DNA from: Gammaproteobacteria bacterium
Lineage (GTDB): Bacteria; Pseudomonadota; Gammaproteobacteria; Steroidobacterales; JABDKV01
Direction: 5' to 3'
DNA length: 16,535 nt
Assembly (NCBI GenBank): GCA_029862285.1
Contig: JAOTXR010000004.1
Coordinates: 1-16,535 of the forward strand
In this document: one piece after another, positions 5,981 through 12,271 of the stretch
Numbering within the stretch: position 1 is the stretch's first letter
Layout: each line of letters starts with the position of its first letter
Notes under the pieces: generated by a model
The model's database searches: none
Told to the model about the DNA's origin: nothing
The model's input: the letters and a program-made list of their open reading frames with translations, nothing else
Position numbers and translations under genes: made by a program

Positions 5981-8410
5981 TTACAATTCTGAACAGTCGA
6001 AGGCACTGTCGTCGTCGCGCATGCCCTCGAGCAGCCAGTCATTGATCAGGCCGGCGTCGTTATTCTTGCCATTACCCTGGGGCATGCCGCAGTCTTCCGG
6101 GCCGTCCATCTCGTCGTCTGAGCACGAACGATGGAACTTGGACTCACCGAGCAAGTTTCCGGCGCTGTCGAGCACTTCCCAGTAAACATCATTCGGTGCT
6201 CCGGCAGCCGTGAAATCGCCCACCGTAACCTCGTTACCCAGGTACAGATCGCCTGAAGAGTACACCAGGTCCGAACCCGGGTCGCCCGCATAAGCACGGA
6301 TGTTGACCGGTTCGATCATGCCGTCCCATATCATGGTCAGCTCGCGGATTTTACCGTCACAGTCGCCAAACGGGTTGGAACCCGGTTCGAAAGTTATTTC
6401 GCAGCCCTCGGCAAAAACGACGGTTATTTCGAAGTCGTCGGGCTGGGCTTCCTTGTATTTTGATTCGAACTTGATTTCCAGCGTGTCCGTCTTGGTCGCC
6501 TCGATCTGACGGTCGTCAATGTTGCCGCTGAATGAGTCAATAATAGCGGTAGACGGTGCCAGAGGTTCCGCGAATATCTTGTCGCCTTCCAGCTTGATTT
6601 CCTTGATGTTGCCGAATTCTGCCGGCCAGGAAATCGTCATTGACTCGATAGTTGCAGTGTCGATACCGGTATTGGACAGATCCCATTTGAAGGCATCGTC
6701 CTTAATCTCGAAACCATCACTGCCGACGCTGCAGGGCGGTGGTGTCGCGATACTGATAGGCGTCGTGTCTTCGGCCTCGCACAGAACTTCACCCACATAG
6801 CCAATCAGGCTCGCGGTGCCGTTCACTGGCGAATCGACAAAAGTGGTGGCCTGCAGAATCTCGGTCACACCGGCGTTTAGCAATGCTATCGGACTGCCGG
6901 GAACTTCGGTCGGATCGAGCGCAGTGTCGGTAACGACAATATTGGTGGCCGCGATTTGCCCCGTATTCGAAATAACGTACTGATAGATGACTTCGGCACC
7001 ACTTTGGACCGTACCCTGTTCTTCATTGGTAAATGACGTGACCTCCATGCCACCAAAACTGTCACCCAGTGCCAGCGGTTGCGAGCACGAAGTGTGCAGG
7101 CGAACGAACTGCAGCAGGTTGCCCGCAGAATCGCGGATCTCGATATGCACCTCGCTGTCAAAGTCGTTCCGCCCGGCGTTTGCAGCCGTTGCGTCAATCA
7201 GCGTGCCAGGTAAAGCGTCACTAATACTCGCGTAGATTTTGTCGCCGTTGAAAATGCTAATGGCCACAGGCCCGTTTGCACTCGCAAAATCCTCGCATTC
7301 GAACTTGTCGCTGGGCTGGTCATTCTTCGAAGCCAGGCAGTCGCCACCGGTATAACGAAACTGGATTGCGGTCGGGCGCTTTTCGCAGATCGTGTCGCCA
7401 GGGGCGGGGATCTCGCAGCTATCGGCAAATTCCGGTGTGGGTAGTTCAACGATGTTGCCATCTTTGTCGATAAACGCCTCAACCAGCCAGTTTGGCGACG
7501 GGTCGCCCTTGGGATCATCCAAAGGTGCCGGCGCTCCTGCCACGAAGGGGGCCGAGCAGCTGGTATGCAGAACTTCTTCCACGCCGTTGATCGATATTGT
7601 GGTTTTTGAGCCGAGATCGCTCTCGCCGCTGAGCGTGGCGTCGATGCTGTAGCCGTTTTGGTCCGCGAAGACTGTTTCGTTAGTCACCAGTTCCGCAGAA
7701 TAGCTGGCGACGGCGCCGGATGTGCCGAATATGTCAATCTGGCTAATGCCGTCGAAAGTCGGGCCGATATAACGAAACCGGGCAGCCGAGATCTTATCGC
7801 TACATGCAAGGTCGTCAGTTGAAGTGGAAACCACCAGGCATGTCTTATCCAGAGTCAGCTTGCAGTCAACCGCCGGTTCTATCCGGCCGATAGTGCCCTT
7901 GGCCTTACCGAAGAAGTCCTGGTCAAAGCTGCCGTCGAAAGTCGAATTTTCGCTGATCAGCGAAATACCTACATTGGCACCGGCAAATTCGCCGGCCATC
8001 GTGCCGCCTGTCACTGAAAATATAAGGCCATAAGTGTCCGTCGGCCCGCTCGAGTTGAACACCTCGAATTCCAGAATCTCGCCTTCCAGCAGAACCTGCC
8101 CGTCACCAATGATGACCAGATCGGGTCCCGGGACCCCGCCGGCAAGTGTTCCGGATCCATCAACAAGAATCGTGAGTGTCAGCTCAGCCGGCTGATTAAT
8201 ATTGATGGGCGTCGCGCCAAGCGTTTCTTGCAGCGCAAGTGGAATCGAAACGACGGCAAATTCATCTGCGGCGCTATTGTAGTGAGTGAAGCCTTCGGAG
8301 TTGAAGAATATCAGTGGGTGCACAAGAGGAATGTTTTGTGCGTTGGCAATACCGAAAGAAACAACAAAAAGCCCTAACAGGCAAAAGCAGCGAACTGGGA
8401 AACTGGCCAT
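5981..8410 (-). CDS. Large secreted protein with three HxSCS-type (DUF7467-like) domains and a DUF11-like module
   Basis: I know no function. The 809-aa product starts with a signal peptide (cleavage about ANA25) at an ATG with AGGA 7 nt upstream. About 175 residues follow that look like beta-rich secreted sequence. Three related domains come next, each starting with a strand like RPTAIQFRYTGG and ending in a His-x-Ser-Cys-Ser motif: H282-T-S-C-S, H439-T-S-C-S and H760-R-S-C-S. The pattern resembles the DUF7467 family of secreted proteins, from memory. Between the second and third lies VIYQYVISNTGQIAATNIVV at about 465-485, typical of DUF11/CARDB-like adhesion-scaffold modules. Paired cysteines in each domain suggest disulfides, fitting export. 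The acidic C-terminus (MRDDDSAFDCSEL) has no sorting signal or autotransporter barrel. It converges with the TonB receptor gene, with only 12 nt between stops. A cell-surface or matrix role is a guess. Confidence 0.8.
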   Translation of the reverse strand: MASFPVRCFCLLGLFVVSFGIANAQNIPLVHPLIFFNSEGFTHYNSAADEFAVVSIPLALQETLGATPININQPAELTLTILVDGSGTLAGGVPGPDLVIIGDGQVLLEGEILEFEVFNSSGPTDTYGLIFSVTGGTMAGEFAGANVGISLISENSTFDGSFDQDFFGKAKGTIGRIEPAVDCKLTLDKTCLVVSTSTDDLACSDKISAARFRYIGPTFDGISQIDIFGTSGAVASYSAELVTNETVFADQNGYSIDATLSGESDLGSKTTISINGVEEVLHTSCSAPFVAGAPAPLDDPKGDPSPNWLVEAFIDKDGNIVELPTPEFADSCEIPAPGDTICEKRPTAIQFRYTGGDCLASKNDQPSDKFECEDFASANGPVAISIFNGDKIYASISDALPGTLIDATAANAGRNDFDSEVHIEIRDSAGNLLQFVRLHTSCSQPLALGDSFGGMEVTSFTNEEQGTVQSGAEVIYQYVISNTGQIAATNIVVTDTALDPTEVPGSPIALLNAGVTEILQATTFVDSPVNGTASLIGYVGEVLCEAEDTTPISIATPPPCSVGSDGFEIKDDAFKWDLSNTGIDTATIESMTISWPAEFGNIKEIKLEGDKIFAEPLAPSTAIIDSFSGNIDDRQIEATKTDTLEIKFESKYKEAQPDDFEITVVFAEGCEITFEPGSNPFGDCDGKIRELTMIWDGMIEPVNIRAYAGDPGSDLVYSSGDLYLGNEVTVGDFTAAGAPNDVYWEVLDSAGNLLGESKFHRSCSDDEMDGPEDCGMPQGNGKNNDAGLINDWLLEGMRDDDSAFDCSEL

Positions 8411-8462
8411 GATAATTCCTGATCTTTTGATTATTTTGATAGCCGGCGTTTAGCCGGGCAGT

Positions 8463-8491
8463 GTGGAGCGATGCAAAGCATCAGCGTCCAC
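8463..8491 (-). promoter_or_regulatory. Hairpin in the 5' leader of the large secreted-protein gene
   Basis: GTGGA-GC-GATGC (8463-8474), loop AAA, GCATC-a-GC-g-TCCAC (8478-8491) forms a 12-bp stem with two single-base bulges, 53 bp upstream of the ATG at 8410. A smaller 5-bp hairpin lies at 8443-8457. There is no U-run, so it is more likely a leader or stability structure than a terminator of the upstream gene. Confidence 0.4.
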
Positions 8492-8499
8492 TTGTGTAA

Positions 8500-8536
8500 A
8501 GATTAGGCTAAAGCGATTGCGTTCACAAGCGCAATC
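8500..8536 (-). promoter_or_regulatory. Weak promoter with overlapping inverted repeat
   Basis: On the minus strand TTGTGA (8523-8528) and TAATCT (8500-8505) are 17 bp apart, weak matches to -35 and -10. The -35 sits in the centre of an inverted repeat, GATTGCG (8515-8521) and CGCAATC (8530-8536), that could be an operator. An AT-rich stretch at 8550-8585 lies just upstream. This would drive the 8410 gene. Confidence 0.3.
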
Positions 8537-8592
8537 ACACATAAGACGATGAAAAATATTAAATTAACATATTTGTATTTTACAATTGCCAG

Positions 8593-9069
8593 TCAGTGGA
8601 AGCGGCGGATGCCTGCAAGTTTAGTGCGAAAGTATGGGTTATCGGTACGCGTTATGCTGACATTCTTGCCGGAAGAGGGTGCATGAATAAACTGGCCGTT
8701 GCCGAGATAAATGCCGGAGTGTGATACCCGGCCATCGATCCTAAAAAACAATACGTCGCCTGTTCTCAACCCCGCGGGACTGTTTTTTTCTGCGGCAAAC
8801 TGAGTGGCGGTCGTGCGTGGAAGCTTAATGCCGTTGATGGCATGGGCATATTGGACCAGACCGCTGCAATCGAAGCCGTCGGTGCTGTTGCCACCGTATT
8901 GATATGGCGTTCCCAACACATCCAGCGCGGCCCGGGCGATTCTGGTACCCGTGTCGTTGTCGCCGTCGCTGTCGCTGTCGCTGGTATGGGTGGGGGGCAG
9001 GCTGGTTGCGCAACCGGAGAGGGCGCATATTACGGCGATGGCTGGCGCAAAAAGTCGCCGGTGAAACAT
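8593..9069 (-). CDS. NlpC/P60 (C40) peptidoglycan endopeptidase lipoprotein
   Basis: Predicted cell-wall hydrolase that cuts peptide stems of peptidoglycan at the periplasmic face of a membrane. The 158-aa product has a lipoprotein signal ending in LSGC, with Cys20 lipidated. A very acidic spacer follows (DSDSDGDND, 31-39), coded by short repeated TCGCTG units. The C40 domain starts near residue 41. The catalytic set is visible: Cys68 in DGFDCSGLV, His117 in VSHSGIYLG and His129 in QFIHAPSSG. The PYQYGG entry motif and LRTGDVLFF are also typical. The length fits single-domain Spr/MepS/NlpC-type proteins. It lies 55 bp downstream of the triheme cytochrome gene on the same strand and may be co-transcribed, though no functional link is evident. 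Expression signals are weak. Confidence 0.92.
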   Translation of the reverse strand: MFHRRLFAPAIAVICALSGCATSLPPTHTSDSDSDGDNDTGTRIARAALDVLGTPYQYGGNSTDGFDCSGLVQYAHAINGIKLPRTTATQFAAEKNSPAGLRTGDVLFFRIDGRVSHSGIYLGNGQFIHAPSSGKNVSITRTDNPYFRTKLAGIRRFH

Positions 9070-9124
9070 GGGCCGAGTCTACCTTGCCACGTGCACATCG
9101 ACCGGAATCAGGTCACATTGCCGT

Positions 9125-9826
9125 CTAGCGTAACTGCGGTTTCAGGCCGGAAAGATATTCAACGACCTTGCTGGCCTCGTCGTCGCTGATCCAGTCCGGC
9201 GCCTTTAGTTGCATGCGTTTTACCAATAACGCCCACGCGGGGTCGAGTTCTGTCTCCAGGTAGAGATAGCTGCGTTCCAGTGGGTGACAGCCGGCGCAAC
9301 GGCCACGAAATACTTCCTCTGGTCCGCCGCTGATTGCATTATGTTCGGGTCGCGCGACACCACGCGCGCCGGCTGCCATAAATCCGACAATCGTCTTTAC
9401 CTCGTCTTTGGACAGCCATTGCGGCGCCCGCTTGCGCATGCGTTTTATGACGTCGCGGAGCTGGTTGGTATCCATCGGTTTGATAAACACGCGCTGAACC
9501 GAGTGACACAGGCCGCATTTTTCCTCGAACAGGTAACGCTCGTCTGTTACTGACAGGATCTGATTGACATCGCTGCCATGGTGACGCAGAAAGTCGACTG
9601 CCTCGCTGCGTTGTTTCGCATCCAGCGACTCTACCGGCCCCATGGCACGCATACGTGCCAGCCAGTCGGCACCCGTCAAGCCGCCCGGTGTGGCGACTTC
9701 ATGACAATCGGCACAGTTACGTTCCAGGTCCAGCGGCTCGAGATCGAGTTGTTCAGCTGCGGCAAAACCATTGACGCAAAGGCCAAGCAGACAGGTTGCC
9801 ACGAAGATCAGTCTGGTCGCATTCAT
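9125..9826 (-). CDS. Triheme c-type cytochrome made of three repeated modules
   Basis: Predicted periplasmic electron-transfer protein. The start (ATG, complement of 9824-9826) gives 233 aa and a clean signal peptide (MNATRLIFVATCLLGL to GFAAAEQ); a frame extension of 18 codons would hide the signal. Three CxxCH sites bind heme: CADCH 38-42, CGLCH 104-108 and CAGCH 177-181. Each starts a module of about 50-55 residues that continues with a similar helix-turn-helix: WLARMRAMGP, VIKRMRKRAPQWLSKDE and LVKRMQLKAPDWISDDE. The last two are clearly homologous (RM..KAP.W.S.DE). The Met of the RM pair is a candidate sixth ligand. The gene thus arose by internal triplication. The physiological partner is unknown; an alternative is a sensor or chaperone-like heme protein. 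Confidence 0.83.
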   Translation of the reverse strand: MNATRLIFVATCLLGLCVNGFAAAEQLDLEPLDLERNCADCHEVATPGGLTGADWLARMRAMGPVESLDAKQRSEAVDFLRHHGSDVNQILSVTDERYLFEEKCGLCHSVQRVFIKPMDTNQLRDVIKRMRKRAPQWLSKDEVKTIVGFMAAGARGVARPEHNAISGGPEEVFRGRCAGCHPLERSYLYLETELDPAWALLVKRMQLKAPDWISDDEASKVVEYLSGLKPQLR

Positions 9827-9876
9827 CGCATCGTTTTCCAGTGGCCAGAGGCCTCGTTTCCAGAAGCCATAAGGAT

Positions 9877-9893
9877 ACACCGAACATCGGTGT
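9877..9893. promoter_or_regulatory. Perfect 17-bp inverted repeat between cytochrome gene and pilus operon
   Basis: ACACCGA (9877-9883), centre ACA, TCGGTGT (9887-9893): two perfect 7-bp arms, 51 bp upstream of the triheme cytochrome ATG and 158 bp upstream of fimT. Its short central spacer and position in the divergent promoter region are more like a dimeric repressor or activator site than a terminator; no T-run follows on either strand. The regulator is unknown. The rest of 9827-10050 shows no convincing sigma70 boxes and no ORF that looks real. Confidence 0.4.
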
Positions 9894-10050
9894 TATGTCG
9901 CAGGAGATTATGTTTGCCGCATTTTTTTTCGATGAGCTGCGGCTCGTTTGTGACTCAGAGCAACGATTACAGCGTGAATAAAGGATAAGTTGCATGCTGT
10001 TATCGTTCAGAGCACTGAGCGTGTTAACAGAATATTAGTGGAGCTGCTGC

Positions 10051-10596
10051 ATGCGTGGAATGGCTGGATTTACTGTCGCCGAACTGATGATCAGTCTGGC
10101 AGTCACCGGGATTACCCTGTCTATCGGGGTTCCGGGGTTCAGCAGTTTTATTGCGAACCAGACCCAGACCAACGCCACGAACGAACTGGTGACTGCGATG
10201 ACGCTTGCACGCAGCGAGGCTATCAAGCAAAACCGGTTTGTCACCGTTTGCAAAAGTTCCGACGGCCTCCAGTGTGGCACGACCAATGATTGGGAAGATG
10301 GTTGGATCGTGTTTGCCAACACTAATCAGGCAAACGCCAATACAGTTGACATAAACGAGACTGTCATTCGTGCATTCGAGATCAATTCAGACGGCCGTTC
10401 GGTTAACCCGGATGTAACCGGTTTGAATTTTGTGGCGTTTCGTCCCACCGGGACGGTGAATATCAATGCCACGTGGCTGATCTGCGACAGCCGCGGCGAT
10501 CTGCATGCCCGGGCAGTCCAGGTTGACCGCGCCGGTCGCGCACGATCTGTTGAAGTTGTCCAGCCGGGAACCGAAGATCCGGGGCTGTGCAGTTGA
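10051..10596 (+). CDS. fimT: Minor pseudopilin FimT/FimU (GspH/FimT family)
   Basis: One of the minor pilins that prime type IV pilus assembly at the inner membrane. The 181-aa precursor has a short leader, MRGMAG, cut by PilD before Phe7. It then has the pilin N-helix FTVAELMISL with Glu11 (position +5 of the mature protein). The region after the helix, ATNELVTAMTLARSEAIKQN, is characteristic of GspH/FimT proteins. The C-terminal half holds four Cys (VCKSSDG, LQCG, LICDSRG and GLCS), likely disulfides. GGAG lies 8 nt upstream of the start, after GTTAACAGAATATTAGT. It opens the operon; pilV overlaps its stop. The plain family name is certain; the choice between FimT and FimU rests on operon position. 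Confidence 0.92.
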   Translation: MRGMAGFTVAELMISLAVTGITLSIGVPGFSSFIANQTQTNATNELVTAMTLARSEAIKQNRFVTVCKSSDGLQCGTTNDWEDGWIVFANTNQANANTVDINETVIRAFEINSDGRSVNPDVTGLNFVAFRPTGTVNINATWLICDSRGDLHARAVQVDRAGRARSVEVVQPGTEDPGLCS

Positions 10597-11078
10597 GCCG
10601 CGCAACCAGTCAATCCGGTTTCACACTGATCGAGGTGCTGGTTGCCGTTGTGGTGCTGGGTATCGGTCTGACCGGCATGGCCGGTTTGCAGATCGTCAGC
10701 ATTAGAGGAAGTCAGCAGGCCTATGAGCGGACTCAGGCGAGTTTCCTGGCATACGACATCATGGATCGAATGCGCGTAAATCTGGCGGCAGCACGGGCCG
10801 GCGATTACGACACGGCTCTCGACGAAGACGTGAGCGCTCTCGACTTGTGTTTTGGCGCCTCTGCCAACTGTACTCCAGCCGAATTTGCTGATCATGACCG
10901 ACGCACCTGGCGTCAGTCAGTCAACGATCACCTGCCCGGTGGGCTGGCGTCCGTCGCGACGGCGACCGTCGCCGGTCAAGTGCAGGCCACGGTTTCTGTG
11001 CAGTGGATCTCGGCCGACTCAGAGTTGGTAGACGGCGACATCGTCCCGCAGCAACTGGATATGGTCGTCAGCCTGTGA
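10587..11078 (+). CDS. pilV: Type IV pilus minor pilin PilV
   Basis: Minor pilin of the priming complex. The leader ends in SQSG, and the mature protein starts FTLIEVLVAVVVLGIGLTGM, with Glu at +5; GIGLTGMAGLQ is the typical PilV signature. From GTG at 10587 it has 163 aa. A TTG at 10593 overlaps the fimT stop as TTGA and would give 161 aa; GGGG at 10581-10584 is spaced better for that TTG. The same TTGA overlap occurs at the pilW/pilX junction, so the shorter start is a serious rival. The leader is valid either way. The stop TGA at 11076-11078 overlaps the pilW start. Confidence 0.9.
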   Translation: MQLSRATSQSGFTLIEVLVAVVVLGIGLTGMAGLQIVSIRGSQQAYERTQASFLAYDIMDRMRVNLAAARAGDYDTALDEDVSALDLCFGASANCTPAEFADHDRRTWRQSVNDHLPGGLASVATATVAGQVQATVSVQWISADSELVDGDIVPQQLDMVVSL

Positions 11079-11749
11079 TGTGCACGTCATTCAAGCAAAA
11101 CAGCGGTTTCTCGCTGGTCGAGTTGATGGTCGCGCTGGCGATCAGTTCTGTTTTACTGCTTGGCCTGACCAATATCTTTCTGTCGACCAACCAGTCACGG
11201 ACGCTGCAGACCGGGCTTGCTGACGTGCATGAAACCGGGCGCTTTGCCGTTGACCAGATGGCCCGGCACATCCGGATGACGGGAACACGCACCACCAACT
11301 GGAATTTTGGCCCGGTACCCGGGGCGCTGGTGGCAGCCGATGGCTTGTCGGACAGTTTCACGGTGAGCTACGAGGATCCGTTCGACTGTAACCTTACTGC
11401 GGCTCCTGCGTCGGGCTTTGTAACTAATGTCTTTGACGCGGTCGGTGGAGCCTTACGCTGCAACGGTCTGGACTTGATAGATGGCGTCCAGGAGATGCAG
11501 ATCTTCCTGGGCGAAGATACCGATGTTGACGACGTTGCCAATCGACTGGTGCCACCGGGAACTGCCGGTCTGCAAATGGACCGGGTTGTATCGATCAACA
11601 TCAACCTGCTGGTCGCCTCGAATCAGGACCGGATAGGCGCCAACCAGCCTGTCCTGCGTAACGACTTCTGGACGACTGCGCCGGCGTCGGACGACCGCCG
11701 CATCTGGCGCGAGTACTCCACCACCGTTTCGTTGAGGAATTCACTTTGA
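11078..11749 (+). CDS. pilW: Type IV pilus minor pilin PilW
   Basis: Minor pilin that acts with FimT, PilV, PilX and PilE. I chose ATG at 11078, which overlaps the pilV stop as TGATG, giving 223 aa. The leader is MCTSFKQNSG, cut before FSLVELMVAL, with Glu at mature position 5. An open extension upstream (to 11003) lies in pilV and would bury the leader, so it is not the start. No strong ribosome site precedes the ATG, which fits translational coupling. Typical PilW features follow the helix: TNQSRTLQTGLADVHETGRF and then ARHIRMTGTR. Two Cys (FDCN and LRCN) may pair. Confidence 0.92.
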   Translation: MCTSFKQNSGFSLVELMVALAISSVLLLGLTNIFLSTNQSRTLQTGLADVHETGRFAVDQMARHIRMTGTRTTNWNFGPVPGALVAADGLSDSFTVSYEDPFDCNLTAAPASGFVTNVFDAVGGALRCNGLDLIDGVQEMQIFLGEDTDVDDVANRLVPPGTAGLQMDRVVSININLLVASNQDRIGANQPVLRNDFWTTAPASDDRRIWREYSTTVSLRNSL

Positions 11750-12264
11750 CCATTAGTCCACAGTTTTCCGGGCAAAGGGGCGCGGCGCTATTCAGCAGTC
11801 TGATTGTGCTGCTGGTCGTGTCGGTTATTGCGCTGAGTGCCGCGCGGTCATCGGCGCTGGAAATGCTAATTGCGACCAACCAGCAAAACAGTGTGCAAGC
11901 ACTGGCCAACGGTGAGGATTCTGTTCTTTTGGCAGAACGCTACGTTGGCGGCACCCATAGCGAGGGCGGCCCGACCTTCGACTTCACTACGGATATCACC
12001 GACGGGCTCTACCTGGCCGATGCGGTCGATGTCGAGACCACAGACTGGAGCGCCTTCACGACAGAGGACGTGCTCGATGCCGACGGCAACCTCGTCAATC
12101 GCTATGTCGTGGAGTACCTGGGTACCAGGTCGGCGACCGGTGGCTCGCTGGCGGTTGGTTCCGGTAGCGGCGCACAGATCCGTCACATGTACCGGCTAAC
12201 CGGTTTGGGTGTCGGGCCCAAAGGAACAACTCGAATTGTACAGACGATATTTGCAACACGGTAA
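11746..12264 (+). CDS. pilX: Type IV pilus assembly protein PilX
   Basis: Minor pilin of 172 aa. The start is TTG at 11746, overlapping the pilW stop as TTGA and preceded by GAGGA (11734-11738) at a 7-nt spacing. The next in-frame ATG falls beyond the membrane helix, so TTG is well supported. The leader ends in QRG; the mature protein starts AALFSSLIVLLVVSVIALSA. As usual for PilX it lacks the Glu at +5. The following RSSALEMLIATNQQNS is the PilX N-terminal signature. The C-terminal half is poorly conserved. pilY1 begins 7 nt after the stop. Confidence 0.88.
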   Translation: MTISPQFSGQRGAALFSSLIVLLVVSVIALSAARSSALEMLIATNQQNSVQALANGEDSVLLAERYVGGTHSEGGPTFDFTTDITDGLYLADAVDVETTDWSAFTTEDVLDADGNLVNRYVVEYLGTRSATGGSLAVGSGSGAQIRHMYRLTGLGVGPKGTTRIVQTIFATR

Positions 12265-12271
12265 CCGCAAA

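Noticed and set aside
8550..8590. AT-rich block as a replication origin or mobile-element scar
   Set aside because: No DnaA-box cluster, iterons or flanking direct repeats were seen. An upstream promoter element is a simpler reading.
9921..9947. T-run plus small hairpin in the gap before fimT, as a terminator
   Set aside because: The T-run precedes the 6-bp hairpin on the plus strand, and on the minus strand it reads as A's, so neither orientation gives a stem followed by a U-run.
11003..11077. Longer N-terminus of pilW
   Set aside because: These codons overlap pilV out of frame and are Arg-rich. They would place the prepilin leader 35 residues into the protein.
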